Shown piece by piece: positions 1 through 10,763 of a stretch of DNA of 42,312 bases. Source of the DNA: Helicobacter apodemus (GTDB taxonomy: Bacteria; Campylobacterota; Campylobacteria; Campylobacterales; Helicobacteraceae); contig NZ_JRPC02000022.1 of the NCBI RefSeq assembly GCF_000765745.2, forward strand, positions 1-42,312, read 5' to 3'. The translations under genes were made by a program, and so were the position numbers. Each line of letters opens with the position of its first letter. Position 1 is the first letter of the stretch. The notes under the pieces are model-generated. The model did not search any database. It was not told where the DNA came from and worked only from the letters and a program-made list of their open reading frames with translations.

Positions 1-129
1 GTATAATGCTTGTTATTTAATAGAATATTTTGCATAATATTGCAACCTCTTTTTTTGTATGTAGTTATTTATGTAGCTATTAGGGAATTTATAGCTAAAT
101 TATTCTAAAAATATGGTTAATTCTACTCT

Positions 130-669
130 TTAACGAATATGCCCCATAAACTCTTCTCTTGTTTTAATATCACTTTTAAAAAGTCCTCTAATAGCACTTG
201 TTATCATTATGCTATTTTGTTTTTCCACTCCACGCATTATCATACACATATGCTGTGCTTCTGCTACTACCATAACTCCTTTGGGCTGTAACACTTCCAT
301 TAAAGTATCTGCAATTTGGGTTGTCATCTTTTCTTGGATTTGCAAGCGTCTGGAATAGACTTCCACTAATCGTGCTAATTTTGAGATTCCTACTACTTTT
401 GAATCTGGAATATAACCGATGGAGATTTTGCCAAAAAAAGGTAATAAATGATGCTCACATACTGAATAAAACTCTATTGCTTTTAAAATCACCATTTCAT
501 TACAGGCTCCATCACTAAAAACTGCATCCAAAATCTCTCTAGGATTGCTTTTATACCCACTATATAAATGCTTCCAACTTTCAATAACTCGATTAGGGGT
601 ATCTAATAATCCCTCTCGCTCCCTGTCTTCTCCAATATAATCAAAAAACTTTTTAATACTTTCTTCCAT
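130..669 (-). CDS. folE: GTP cyclohydrolase I
   Basis: Converts GTP to 7,8-dihydroneopterin triphosphate, the first step of folate (and often queuosine) synthesis in the cytoplasm. The 179-residue protein is nearly all catalytic domain. The zinc ligands are visible as Cys71 and His74 in the CEHHLLPF motif and Cys142 in [19 protein letters not shown] and the C-terminal TSAIRGLF are typical of the FolE1 family, so this is the zinc type and not FolE2. The ATG at 669 follows an AAGGTAAG ribosome-binding site. It is the last gene of the truD-htpX-folE block, with 9 nt between the htpX stop and this start; the same trio occurs in H. pylori. No terminator is obvious in the 129 nt beyond the stop, which are plain AT-rich sequence. 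Confidence 0.96.
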   Translation of the reverse strand: MEESIKKFFDYIGEDREREGLLDTPNRVIESWKHLYSGYKSNPREILDAVFSDGACNEMVILKAIEFYSVCEHHLLPFFGKISIGYIPDSKVVGISKLARLVEVYSRRLQIQEKMTTQIADTLMEVLQPKGVMVVAEAQHMCMIMRGVEKQNSIMITSAIRGLFKSDIKTREEFMGHIR

Positions 670-678
670 ATCTTACCT

Positions 679-1602
679 TTATCGATTCATTAAAGCCCTA
701 ATGCGATTTTCAATACTAGGGTGTGTGCTAAATATCTCTTTAATGCCAAAAATATAAAGTGCTGCTCTAGTTGGGTTCTGATCGCTTGTGCTAAAATCTG
801 ATTGTGCGTAATGATTGCTAATCTTTTGCAAAGCTTTAATCATAGGCTTACTATCACCCATTAAATAAGCCGCACCTGAATCTGCCATATATTCTCTACT
901 CCTGCTTAAAAACATCTGCAAAACCAAAGTAAAAAGGGGTAGAATAAATTGCAAGGCTATCAATAATCCTCTAGCAAGATTCGCCCCTCTTTGTCTTGAA
1001 CCCCCCAAAAACATATAAACACCATAATTCACCACTAAAAGCATAATATTGCTTAAAACCCCTACCATTAGAGTAAGCCGAATATCTCCGTGGCGGATAT
1101 GGCTTAACTCGTGTGCCATTACTGCCTTTAATTCCTCTCTTTGTAGATTCTTCACAAGTGTTGTGGTGAGAGCTATTAAAGAATTATCCTCTCTCCAACC
1201 ACTGGCAAAAGCATTCATAAATGGGGCTTCCATTAAATAGAGTTTGGGTCTATAATCCAATCCTGCTTCTTTAACTAACTCCTCTAAGATTGTGCTTAAT
1301 TCTCGCTCTTGAATGCTTAACTCATAACCATATTTAATCTCTTTGTATTCATTCCCACTTAGCAAAATCCCTTTAAAGTTACTAATAACTAATAAAACGA
1401 TTCCACTAGCTACTAACAAAAGACAAAAGGTAACTACTGGAAATTGCTGAAAAGTTATTAGGGCATAGAAGCCAACACTAAGTGAGAGGGCATTAATACG
1501 AATAATATCTACAAGTAGCCCGATAAAAACAAAAATAGCGATATATATGGCGATAACACATTGGGTTTTCAAACGATTTTCTGCGATTATTCTTGCAAAC
1601 AC
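679..1602 (-). CDS. htpX: HtpX-type membrane zinc metalloprotease (M48)
   Basis: Integral inner-membrane protease of family M48B, thought to take part in membrane-protein quality control. The 307-residue protein has two N-terminal membrane segments (about residues 15-35 and 48-73). The zinc motif HELSH is at residues 164-168, the third ligand is Glu237 in SREYMADSGAA, and two further hydrophobic segments (about 178-198 and 212-232) lie between them. The start is a GTG at 1602, preceded by a good AGGAG six bases upstream. The truD stop lies 8 nt before it, so translation is probably coupled. Length and motif spacing match the family and nothing looks broken. Confidence 0.94.
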   Translation of the reverse strand: MFARIIAENRLKTQCVIAIYIAIFVFIGLLVDIIRINALSLSVGFYALITFQQFPVVTFCLLLVASGIVLLVISNFKGILLSGNEYKEIKYGYELSIQERELSTILEELVKEAGLDYRPKLYLMEAPFMNAFASGWREDNSLIALTTTLVKNLQREELKAVMAHELSHIRHGDIRLTLMVGVLSNIMLLVVNYGVYMFLGGSRQRGANLARGLLIALQFILPLFTLVLQMFLSRSREYMADSGAAYLMGDSKPMIKALQKISNHYAQSDFSTSDQNPTRAALYIFGIKEIFSTHPSIENRIRALMNR

Positions 1603-1610
1603 ACTTGCTC

Positions 1611-2738
1611 CTACTCTATTTGCATAACTTCATTATGTGCAATTTCTCGTAAAAGATTGGTCGCATAAGCACCCTTTGGTAAATAAAAGCTAAATTCACC
1701 TTGTGCTTCTTCTTCTTTGTAAAAAAACTCTAAATCTTCTACAAAAATCCACGCATATCTTCTTTGCCCGATACTTTTTATTCTAGTATCTACGAAATTT
1801 TTTTCAAAAAAACCTGCTAAGTTTTGCGTTACTTGCATTTTTTTGCCCCCTAATAACCCCATAACAGAAATACTTTTGTTTAAAAAACGATGAGAGTCCT
1901 CATAAAGGCTCTCATTGCTTATCATAAAATTTCTACCAAAAGGATAATGGCACATCATATCTCCGCTAAAAAGCTTAAAAAAGTGGGGTTGGTTTTTTAT
2001 ACCTTTGCAATATTGCTTATCACTAAAACATTCAGGAATATCTTGAGTGTGGAGATAGGTGGTTAATACTTCTTTAAAGTTTTCATCAAGTTTGAGTAAA
2101 TGGGATATATCAATCCTCAAAGAAAGCCATTGATTAAAAAGGAGGCTTTGGTAAGCCCCTATCAAAAAATCTCTTAGTTTTTTGTTGCGTAGTTTTTTCT
2201 CCCCTTTAATAATAGATTCTCCTAATAAATAATTATCTAAATTTTTACCAAAACGTTGGTAGCCAAAATAATTAGGAATTCCATAGGATTTTATTTGGGA
2301 GATAATTTGAAAAATTTTTACACTATTGAGTGGATTTAGTTTTTTTACGCGGATAAAAAATCTATTGCCTTTAAGGTGTCCGATTTTGATTTTATTTTGG
2401 TGTTTGGTTGTTTCTAAAATTTTGATACGTTCGTGAAAAAAAGACTCTAACTTCTTTTCATAAAGGCTTGGTAGGCTAATGTGCTGAATAGCTAAGGAAT
2501 CCTTATCTTTAAGCCCGGCATAGCCTATCTCATTTTCTTTAACACCTAAATAAGAAGAAAAAGCTTTTAACATTTCAAAAGTTGTAATATTTTTTTTACG
2601 CAACTTAATGATTAAATGCGAACCGCTACCGCTAAAAGTATAAAGGGGAATCTCTTCTACAACGAAATCTCTTGGGGTTTGCTTAAAATAAAAATCAATA
2701 GGAGAGTGGGTATAGGCATAAGAAAAAGAAAAATTCAT
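1611..2738 (-). CDS. truD: tRNA pseudouridine(13) synthase TruD
   Basis: Forms pseudouridine at position 13 of tRNA-Glu. The 375-residue protein carries the TruD signature GYAGLKDKDSLAIQ, which places the catalytic aspartate at Asp78, followed by the NYFGYQRFGKNLDNYLLG region near residues 155-175. The ribosome-binding site before the ATG at 2738 is weak. The stop TAG is 8 nt before the htpX GTG. The gap to slyD upstream is only 25 nt, so the truD-htpX-folE trio is joined here to the slyD-Tol-ATP synthase block. In H. pylori, as I recall, these two blocks lie apart. Confidence 0.94.
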   Translation of the reverse strand: MNFSFSYAYTHSPIDFYFKQTPRDFVVEEIPLYTFSGSGSHLIIKLRKKNITTFEMLKAFSSYLGVKENEIGYAGLKDKDSLAIQHISLPSLYEKKLESFFHERIKILETTKHQNKIKIGHLKGNRFFIRVKKLNPLNSVKIFQIISQIKSYGIPNYFGYQRFGKNLDNYLLGESIIKGEKKLRNKKLRDFLIGAYQSLLFNQWLSLRIDISHLLKLDENFKEVLTTYLHTQDIPECFSDKQYCKGIKNQPHFFKLFSGDMMCHYPFGRNFMISNESLYEDSHRFLNKSISVMGLLGGKKMQVTQNLAGFFEKNFVDTRIKSIGQRRYAWIFVEDLEFFYKEEEAQGEFSFYLPKGAYATNLLREIAHNEVMQIE

Positions 2739-2763
2739 TTTCTTACTTAACTTTGACTAAAGA

Positions 2764-3276
2764 TTAATGACAGCCACATCCTCCGCCACCACAACATCCT
2801 CCACCGCCGTGATTATGAGCGTACAATCCTTGACTTAACTCTTGTTCTGTCGCTTCTCTAACATCTAATAAAGTTACTGCAAAACTCAAAGTTTTGCCCG
2901 CTAAAGGGTGGTTATAATCCACAATAACTATATCATCATTAAAGTCTTTAACAATCACTTGAACGGTTTGCCCATTATCTCCTTGCCCAAAGAGAGTCAT
3001 TCCAGCTTGTAAATCAATCCCTACAAATTGTTCTCTTGGAACTTCTTGCACATAATCTGAAATGTATTCACCATAAGCATCATTAGGGGCGATAACTATT
3101 TCTTGCTTATCACCAACAGACATTTTAGCAACTGCATTTTCTAGCCCCTTAATAACTGCACCGCTACCCATAATAAATTCTAAAGGTTTCCCCCCTATAT
3201 TAGAATCTAAAATATTTTCTGTGCCATCTTCTTTTACTTGGTATTCAATGCTTACAACTTGGTTATTATTAATCAT
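2764..3276 (-). CDS. slyD: SlyD-like FKBP-type peptidyl-prolyl isomerase with metal-binding tail
   Basis: Cytosolic prolyl isomerase and chaperone; family members also bind nickel and help hydrogenase or urease maturation. The FKBP part (residues 1-70 and 125-145) is interrupted by the IF chaperone insert (about 70-125), the normal SlyD layout. The C-terminus ends in a Gly/Cys/His-rich tail at residues 153-170 (HNHGGGGCCGGGGCGCH) with four cysteines and three histidines in the last 18 residues, a likely Ni/Zn site. The ATG at 3276 has an AGGAG site. It follows cpoB by 9 nt, as in H. pylori, so it is read with the Tol-Pal genes. Confidence 0.95.
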   Translation of the reverse strand: MINNNQVVSIEYQVKEDGTENILDSNIGGKPLEFIMGSGAVIKGLENAVAKMSVGDKQEIVIAPNDAYGEYISDYVQEVPREQFVGIDLQAGMTLFGQGDNGQTVQVIVKDFNDDIVIVDYNHPLAGKTLSFAVTLLDVREATEQELSQGLYAHNHGGGGCCGGGGCGCH

Positions 3277-3285
3277 AAATTTCTC

Positions 3286-4416
3286 CTATAAATTTAATAG
3301 AATCTTTTTAGATTCTTCTGCTTCTTTGGTTTCTGGATAAAGCTCTATTAATGTATCTAAAAAACGTTTTGCATTGTCTTTTTCTTTAATTTCAATAAAA
3401 GATTTTGCACTATTTAGCATTAAATTTGGTATATAATCTGCTTTATCATAACGCGTTGCACTCACTTTATAATAGTAAATAGCGTCTTGATAACGCTTTT
3501 GAGTAAATGCAATCTCTCCTAATAAATAATTACCCCTTGCGGGTTTATAATGCCCTTTAACTGCAAATTGCAAATATTCATTCGCTAATTCATAATCCTT
3601 AGCGTTTAAATACTCTTCAGCTTCTTTAAATACTAATGCAAGTTCTTTATTTTTGAGTTCCTCTAAAGCTTTTGCCTTTTGAGTATCTTGTGTTTCTTTA
3701 TTTTCCTCTTTAGGGGTTTCTTGCTCATTCTTTGCTACTAATTCATTTTCTGCTTTACGTTCTTTATCGGTATTTACATTCTCACCATTATCATCTTGCT
3801 TACTATTATTATTATCTTGTTTATCTTCTAAAATCGGTTGTTTTTTTAAATCTTTTTTAGAATCAAGATTTGCGATATTTTCATTTTGTTTATCCTCTTG
3901 AATTACCTGTTTTTCTGCTTTTTGTATAGGATTAGAGTCTTTTTGATTATTCTTTGTAGCTAATAATTGTTTTTGTTTAGCCGTTTGTTGTGGGATTAAA
4001 TCATATATTTCATCTTTTAAACTTTGAATCTCTTCTTTAAGTTGTGTGTTATTTTTTGCCAATATTTCACTTAATGCAGTAATACTTTTTTTAAGATTTT
4101 CTATATTTTCATTTTGTAAAGCGAAATTTGAATCAACATGATTGCGTATATTTGCCATAGCCGCATTATTTTCACTTTGCATCGTATGGATTTTATTAGT
4201 AACTTCTTGTATCCTCTGTATCTGTCCTTCAAAAACACTTTTTAAGCCTTCTTGTGATTCATCAAGGGTGTCTATCTTCGTAGAAAGATTAAAAAGTTTT
4301 TCATTCATCAATTTCGCTTCATTCTTTGCATCAAGAGAGCCGCCAGAGTTAAAGGCTGATGGCTCTTGTGAAAAAGCTATAGTAAAAATCATACCTATAA
4401 AAAAAATTTTTCGCAA
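3286..4416 (-). CDS. cpoB: Tol-Pal associated periplasmic protein CpoB/YbgF
   Basis: Periplasmic protein linked to the Tol-Pal machine; in E. coli it couples outer-membrane constriction to septal peptidoglycan synthesis. The 376-residue protein has an N-terminal signal peptide (about residues 1-16), a coiled-coil stretch (about 35-145), a long charged low-complexity linker rich in K, N, Q, D and E (about 150-255), and a C-terminal TPR domain (about 258-376). The start is TTG at 4414-4416. The later ATG (residue 9) would remove the charged n-region of the signal peptide, so I prefer TTG. It lies 11 nt after the pal stop. The linker is much longer than in E. coli. Confidence 0.87.
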   Translation of the reverse strand: MRKIFFIGMIFTIAFSQEPSAFNSGGSLDAKNEAKLMNEKLFNLSTKIDTLDESQEGLKSVFEGQIQRIQEVTNKIHTMQSENNAAMANIRNHVDSNFALQNENIENLKKSITALSEILAKNNTQLKEEIQSLKDEIYDLIPQQTAKQKQLLATKNNQKDSNPIQKAEKQVIQEDKQNENIANLDSKKDLKKQPILEDKQDNNNSKQDDNGENVNTDKERKAENELVAKNEQETPKEENKETQDTQKAKALEELKNKELALVFKEAEEYLNAKDYELANEYLQFAVKGHYKPARGNYLLGEIAFTQKRYQDAIYYYKVSATRYDKADYIPNLMLNSAKSFIEIKEKDNAKRFLDTLIELYPETKEAEESKKILLNL

Positions 4417-4427
4417 TTCATCTAACC

Positions 4428-4952
4428 TTATGGCAGTATTTTAAAGGTTACTTTTCTATTTTCAGCCCAACATTCTCTAGTCTTTGAAGTGCAAGTTGGC
4501 TTACTCTCTCCATAACTTACAAGGATAGTTTTATTTTGATCAACACCCTTTGCTACAAGAGATTCTCTAACAGCTACCGCTCTTTTTAAACCTAAAGCAT
4601 AGTTATACTCATCAGTTCCCCACTCATCGGTATTACCTTCAATTCTTACTGATAATGTCCCAATTGCAGGAGATAGTAAAACATTTGCATTATTATCTAC
4701 CACTCTTTGCATATCTGGGCGAATAGTAAATTGGTCAAAGTTAAAGAAAACATTCTGTAAATTACTATCTACATACTTTATCCTCTCTTCTAAATTCGCA
4801 AAATTATCTTTACCCGCTACATAACCCTTTCCATTATTTGCACTTTGTCCATAAGAATTACTTGATGAACTTGATTGCACACTCCCTTTTTGACTACAAC
4901 CAGCTATTAACAAAACAGCTACTAATGAACTTAAAACTAAAAGTCGTTTCAT
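4428..4952 (-). CDS. pal: Peptidoglycan-associated lipoprotein Pal (Omp18)
   Basis: Outer-membrane lipoprotein that binds peptidoglycan through an OmpA-like domain and connects to TolB. The lipobox LLIAGC places the lipidated cysteine at residue 19. A Ser/Asn/Gly-rich spacer follows, then the OmpA-like domain (about 68-174) with FFNFDQFTIRPDM and the IEGNTDEWGTDEYNYALG peptidoglycan-binding region. The ATG at 4952 has a GGAG site. Unlike its neighbours it is separated from tolB by 76 nt that hold a good extended -10 box, so it probably has its own promoter in addition to read-through. Confidence 0.96.
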   Translation of the reverse strand: MKRLLVLSSLVAVLLIAGCSQKGSVQSSSSSNSYGQSANNGKGYVAGKDNFANLEERIKYVDSNLQNVFFNFDQFTIRPDMQRVVDNNANVLLSPAIGTLSVRIEGNTDEWGTDEYNYALGLKRAVAVRESLVAKGVDQNKTILVSYGESKPTCTSKTRECWAENRKVTFKILP

Positions 4953-4988
4953 TATCTTTCTCCGTGATATTTTTGATTTAATTTAAAG

Positions 4989-4997
4989 ATTATAACA
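4989..4997 (-). promoter_or_regulatory. Promoter of pal (extended -10)
   Basis: On the minus strand this reads TGTTATAAT, a perfect extended -10 box. The start of transcription would be near 4982, giving a leader of about 30 nt before the pal ATG. No clear -35 is present, as is common in Campylobacterota. Confidence 0.65.
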
Positions 4998-5028
4998 CAT
5001 TATTTAACAAAATGCTATAAAACTTCTT

Positions 5029-6309
5029 TTACCAATCCATAGATTGAATCACACTATCTCGCAAAGGAAATAATAAGGTTTTATTGTAATTTAAACGTAT
5101 AATTCCTAAGGCACTTTGATTGGCTTCGTGTTTAATATACATAATAGTCTCTCCATCTCGTGAAAATCGTGGTAATTGATTTACCCCATTAGATGTTAAA
5201 CGTCTAATAAAATCACTTTTAGTAGAAACTAAATAAAGATTAAAGGTATTAGGATTAAAAGCTTCATTGCTTTCACGACTTGAATAAACAATATAATCCC
5301 CAAAAGCATTAGCAGCATTATTATTTCTGCCGTGAAAAACCATTTGCTCTATTTTCCCCGATTCTTCTCCTAAAATTGGCATAGCAAATACATTAGGATA
5401 CCCTAATCTATCAGAAATAAACATAATCTTGCTTTCTTCTTCAATAAAATTTGCACTTACATCAATACCTTTATAATTTGACAATTTCTTTAATTGTGCC
5501 GATGGAATATCGTATAAAAAAATATCTGCTTGCTCATTAGGAGCCATTGTTAAAAGTATTTTTTGAGAGTCTTTACTCACATCAGAAGCTACCAACATAC
5601 CCTCACTTGTTAAAATCTTAGTATTCTCTCCAGTTTTTAAATCATATTTAAAAAGTGTAGGTCTATCCAAATACTTCGTATAATAAAAAGCATTTTGTTC
5701 CTCATTAGCCCATTTTGGAAACACATTTAAGCCTCCAGCAATAACTTTAGTTTTATGCGTCAACGTATAATCTGCTAATAAAATCTCACTCTCTCCGGGT
5801 TTTGTATAACGAGCTAATACCACCATTCTCTCTAACCAGCTTACATCTGGGGCTTGCGTATATTCGTTAATATCCACTGCTATTTTATGTGCTAAAAAAG
5901 GATAAGCATCAAATTTTGTAGTGCTATATTCTTTATTAAAGGCTGGATTTTCAGAATTAATATCATAAAGCTGTAAATTAACTTTTAATCCCCCATTTTT
6001 GAATGTCTCCGTATAAATCTTTGCGATTAAATCAATTTTTTTAGAACGGTATTCATCAAAATTAACGACTATTCCACTTGAAACAATTTGCTTCTCTTCT
6101 TCAACGCTAAAATGCCCAGTAACCTTTAAATCAGCAACAAGCATTTTAAAAATTTTTAAACCATATTCTTTTTGATAATAATCTGTTCCTACAATTTGCA
6201 CTAGAATATTAGGAAGTCTTCCAAATTTTTTTACCACCTCTAAAGTTGCATCAACATTAGCATATACTAATTGGCTGCAAAAAATAAGAAAAATATATAG
6301 TATTCTCAT
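5029..6309 (-). CDS. tolB: Tol-Pal system beta-propeller protein TolB
   Basis: Periplasmic protein linking the inner-membrane TolQRA complex with Pal. The 426-residue product starts with a signal peptide cleaved after about residue 17 (LVYA), followed by the TolB N-terminal domain (about 18-150) and a six-bladed WD40-like propeller made of PD40 repeats (about 190-426). Recognisable repeat pieces are KIMFISDRLGYPNVFAMPI and PRFSRDGETIMYIKH. The ATG at 6309 is only 3 nt after the tolA stop, so the two are coupled. Confidence 0.94.
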   Translation of the reverse strand: MRILYIFLIFCSQLVYANVDATLEVVKKFGRLPNILVQIVGTDYYQKEYGLKIFKMLVADLKVTGHFSVEEEKQIVSSGIVVNFDEYRSKKIDLIAKIYTETFKNGGLKVNLQLYDINSENPAFNKEYSTTKFDAYPFLAHKIAVDINEYTQAPDVSWLERMVVLARYTKPGESEILLADYTLTHKTKVIAGGLNVFPKWANEEQNAFYYTKYLDRPTLFKYDLKTGENTKILTSEGMLVASDVSKDSQKILLTMAPNEQADIFLYDIPSAQLKKLSNYKGIDVSANFIEEESKIMFISDRLGYPNVFAMPILGEESGKIEQMVFHGRNNNAANAFGDYIVYSSRESNEAFNPNTFNLYLVSTKSDFIRRLTSNGVNQLPRFSRDGETIMYIKHEANQSALGIIRLNYNKTLLFPLRDSVIQSMDW

Positions 6310-6312
6310 ATT

Positions 6313-7056
6313 TTATACCTCTGTTTTAAAAGTTACAATAATATTTGTTTGATTTCCACCTTCATATCTTGGAAATTCTTGTATCAGCATTATATCTAAA
6401 AACTCTCTCAAAGCTGTATCAAATTCCAAATCTCCAGAAAGCCTCATAATCGAATAAGAAAATTTTCCTAAACTATTAATACTAATTTGCACCTCTGCTT
6501 CATATTGATTCCTATTCCATATAGGATTCCAATTTTTATATAAAATTTCTTGAACTTTTGCATAAAACTCATCATATTCGCCTTTGGGAGGAGTAAAAGT
6601 CATTGTCCTTTTCACTTCTAAGCCTGCTATTATTTTTTCTAATTCACTATTAAGAGTATCTTCTTTTTGAACACTCTCACGAGCTTGCTTTCTCTTAGCA
6701 ATTTTATCGTCTTGACTTTGGGGTTTCAACACTTCTTTTTTAAGAGGTTGCTTAATTTCTACTTGTTGGAATAAATCATTAATTCCCAATCCAACATTAG
6801 GAGTTTTAGAAGCACTTTCATCTTTTATAGGGATTTCTTCAACTTTAGGTTCAACTTTTTTAGCACTAACTTTTGCTTGTATTTTAGGTTTTTGTTCTTC
6901 AAAAAAATCTATATGGAATGCTGTCTCTTTAAAAGTTGTATATTCTTTTATGGGTTTGTTAATATTATTAAAATGTGCAATAAAAAAAAGAATAAGGCAA
7001 ACATAACCAATAATAGCTATGCCACCACTTATAAATAATAAAGGAAACTTATCCAT
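6313..7056 (-). CDS. tolA: TolA/TonB-like energy-transducing protein
   Basis: Spans the periplasm and passes force from TolQR to TolB/Pal. The 247-residue protein has one N-terminal membrane anchor (about residues 5-27), a charged Lys/Glu/Gln-rich stalk (about 55-145) and a C-terminal TolA/TonB-type domain (about 155-247, including NWNPIWNRNQYEAEVQISI). It overlaps the tolR 3' end by 8 nt. The stalk is far shorter than in E. coli TolA, and TonB-family proteins share this layout. The assignment to TolA rests on its place between tolR and tolB. Confidence 0.85.
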   Translation of the reverse strand: MDKFPLLFISGGIAIIGYVCLILFFIAHFNNINKPIKEYTTFKETAFHIDFFEEQKPKIQAKVSAKKVEPKVEEIPIKDESASKTPNVGLGINDLFQQVEIKQPLKKEVLKPQSQDDKIAKRKQARESVQKEDTLNSELEKIIAGLEVKRTMTFTPPKGEYDEFYAKVQEILYKNWNPIWNRNQYEAEVQISINSLGKFSYSIMRLSGDLEFDTALREFLDIMLIQEFPRYEGGNQTNIIVTFKTEV

Positions 7057-7444
7057 CAGTTACTAACGAAACTCTGCTAAAACCACTTTGTTTAGCTATT
7101 TTTAAAATATAAATAACATCATCATATTTTAAATTTTTGTCCGCTCTAATATACACCTGCGTATTTTTATCATAAGCATTAGCAAATACATTAAAGCCAT
7201 CAGGAAAACTATCAAAAGTAAAAATATCACTATTAAGATAAATATTTCTTTTTAAATCAATACGAATTTCAATCTTTGAATCTTCTGCAACTCTTGAAAC
7301 CTTAGAACCTTGAGGTAATACAATTTCTTCTTGATAGGTAATCACAGGTGCAGTTACCATTAAGATCGCCAAAAGCACAAGCATAATATCTACTAAAGGG
7401 GTAATATTAAGCTCTGGATTCTCTTCCCAATTAAAATTTTTCAA
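7049..7444 (-). CDS. tolR: TolR/ExbD biopolymer transport protein
   Basis: Part of the proton-driven TolQ-TolR motor. The 131-residue protein has a short cytoplasmic start, one membrane helix (about 14-36) with the proton-channel aspartate at Asp19 in NITPLVDIMLVLLAILMV, and a periplasmic ExbD domain. The start is TTG at 7442-7444, supported by a GGAG five bases upstream; there is no in-frame ATG before the conserved helix. It lies 16 nt after tolQ. ExbD versus TolR cannot be told from the protein alone, so the Tol context decides. Confidence 0.9.
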   Translation of the reverse strand: MKNFNWEENPELNITPLVDIMLVLLAILMVTAPVITYQEEIVLPQGSKVSRVAEDSKIEIRIDLKRNIYLNSDIFTFDSFPDGFNVFANAYDKNTQVYIRADKNLKYDDVIYILKIAKQSGFSRVSLVTDG

Positions 7445-7460
7445 AATAACTCCAAAGTTT

Positions 7461-8024
7461 TTATTCTTTTGATGCGATTAAAACATTAATTTGTAATTGC
7501 AAATAAGTATTAAGCTCAAAGACTTTTCTTTTTAAGAAAAGATGAAAAGAATAAGCAGGAATAGCTGTCAAAATACCTGCTGCAGTAGCTACCAATGCTT
7601 TTGAAATAATAGGAGCAATCACATCTAAAGTTGTTTTAGAACCAACCCCTAACTTTGAAAAAGCTTCTAAAATCTCAATAACCGTCCCAAATAAACCAAT
7701 AAAAGGGGCAGTAGAAGCAACAATAGCTAAAAATGTTAAACCCAAAGTGGCATCTTTCATAGCTTTATCAAGAGAATATTGTAAAATAGTTGCTGTTATT
7801 TTCTTATCAATATTATTTAAATTAGAATAAAGTAAAGAGCTTCTAGATAACGCATTTTTACCATTTAATAAACCCTCTAAACACTGCTGCTCATTTGCAA
7901 GAGTCAAATGTAAAGAAATATAACGATAGAAAAATATCCAAATTACCAATATTAAATAAATAGAAAGCCAAGCAAGCACCACTATAGTTACAACACCATA
8001 GTTTTGCAAAAATGAAAATATCAT
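7461..8024 (-). CDS. tolQ: TolQ/ExbB proton channel protein
   Basis: Inner-membrane partner of TolR that forms the proton channel powering the Tol-Pal system. The 187-residue protein has three membrane segments (about residues 10-33, 92-118 and 137-162). The MotA/TolQ/ExbB signature is visible around residues 95-125 (ASTAPFIGLFGTVIEILEAF). Its ATG overlaps the atpC stop by four bases (ATGA), tying Tol-Pal expression to the ATP synthase operon. Confidence 0.92.
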   Translation of the reverse strand: MIFSFLQNYGVVTIVVLAWLSIYLILVIWIFFYRYISLHLTLANEQQCLEGLLNGKNALSRSSLLYSNLNNIDKKITATILQYSLDKAMKDATLGLTFLAIVASTAPFIGLFGTVIEILEAFSKLGVGSKTTLDVIAPIISKALVATAAGILTAIPAYSFHLFLKRKVFELNTYLQLQINVLIASKE

Positions 8025-8413
8025 AATGCACTCTTAGCATTGTTTTCGATATGTGAAAAAACCATTGAAAGGGCTAGTTGATTGTCCGTAGATTCTTCAA
8101 GAAGCTTTTTAGCATCAGAAATAGCTTTAGCCATTTCACTTTCATTGCCTCCATTAATATCTACTGCACCATCTACAAGCACATCAACACTTCGTTCATC
8201 AACCCTTACATAGCCCCAATTAATAGCAACCATCTCTTTTTTATCATCCAATCTTTGCACTTCTACAACACCTGCCCTTAATGTTGTAACTATGCCAACA
8301 TGTCCTGGAAGAACACCAAATTCTCCCTCACTTCCTGGAAGAGTAACAGATTTTACATTATTAGAAAAAATCTTTCCCTCTGGAGTAACAATATCTAATT
8401 TTAAGGTTTCCAT
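8021..8413 (-). CDS. atpC: ATP synthase F1 epsilon subunit
   Basis: Part of the F1 central stalk and an inhibitor of ATP hydrolysis. The 130 residues begin with the typical epsilon beta-sandwich (LDIVTPEGKIFSNNVKSVTL, then PGSEGEFGVLPGH) and end with a short helical part. It starts 12 nt after the atpD stop and overlaps tolQ by 4 nt. Confidence 0.96.
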   Translation of the reverse strand: METLKLDIVTPEGKIFSNNVKSVTLPGSEGEFGVLPGHVGIVTTLRAGVVEVQRLDDKKEMVAINWGYVRVDERSVDVLVDGAVDINGGNESEMAKAISDAKKLLEESTDNQLALSMVFSHIENNAKSAL

Positions 8414-8425
8414 TTAAAGGCTCCT

Positions 8426-9841
<1,416 letters not shown>

Positions 9842-9853
9842 TTATTACACTCC

Positions 9854-10741
9854 TTATTTCATCGATTCAACGCCGGTATTAATTTCCACCAACTCTGTTG
9901 TAATTGCTTCTTGTCTTGCTTTATTATAAGCAATCGTTAAACTTTTTGCCAATTCACCTGCATTACTAGTTGCCGCATCCATTGCTTGCATTCTCGCACT
10001 ATGTTCAGCAGCTAAGGAATCCACTAACGCAAAATACATACTAAATTCGACATATTTATTGGCTAATTGATTTAATATTTCATTTTCTTGCTCATTGGGT
10101 TCAACCTCTAAAATTGAACTACATACTTCAGGTAATTCAATAGTTTTAATAGGCAATAATTGTGAAACTTTCATTTCTTGAGAAATCATATTTTTAAATC
10201 CATTATGCACTAAAATTATTTTTGAAGTAACACCATTTAAATAATCCTCAACAGCCTTATTGATAAAATCAGCCGCTTGTGAATAATCTGGAGAGGTACT
10301 TAAACCCACTACACTATCTAGCACTTCAATTTCATTAAATCTATAATATTCAACAGCTTTTTTACCAATCACACGTAAGCGGACTTTCATATCTTTAAGT
10401 TTATGCTCTGTTATAAGTCGATTCACTTCTTTAATAGTATTAATATTAAATCCTCCACACAACCCTTTATCTGCAGTAACAAGAACAATATCTACAAGAT
10501 TTAAATTACTATTTTCAAGAAAAAAATAAGGATTATCAACCGCATTATTCCCATTAGATACTCTAGCTTTAATTTCTGCAAGGACTTCTACAATTTTATT
10601 AGCATATGTTTTCGAACGTCTAGCCATCTCATCAGCTTTTTTAAGCTTAGAAGTAGATACAAGCTTCATAGCACGTGTAGTTTTCTGTGTATTAAGAACG
10701 CTTGAAATCTGTTTTCTAATATCTTTTAGATTATTTCCCAT
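9854..10741 (-). CDS. atpG: ATP synthase F1 gamma subunit
   Basis: Central rotor shaft of F1. The N-terminal helix signature ([20 protein letters not shown]) and the C-terminal helix ([15 protein letters not shown]) are typical. The length of 295 residues is normal. It lies between atpA and atpD as expected and starts 22 nt after the atpA stop. Confidence 0.97.
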   Translation of the reverse strand: MGNNLKDIRKQISSVLNTQKTTRAMKLVSTSKLKKADEMARRSKTYANKIVEVLAEIKARVSNGNNAVDNPYFFLENSNLNLVDIVLVTADKGLCGGFNINTIKEVNRLITEHKLKDMKVRLRVIGKKAVEYYRFNEIEVLDSVVGLSTSPDYSQAADFINKAVEDYLNGVTSKIILVHNGFKNMISQEMKVSQLLPIKTIELPEVCSSILEVEPNEQENEILNQLANKYVEFSMYFALVDSLAAEHSARMQAMDAATSNAGELAKSLTIAYNKARQEAITTELVEINTGVESMK

Positions 10742-10763
10742 ATAGGCTCCTATGCTATTGCCA

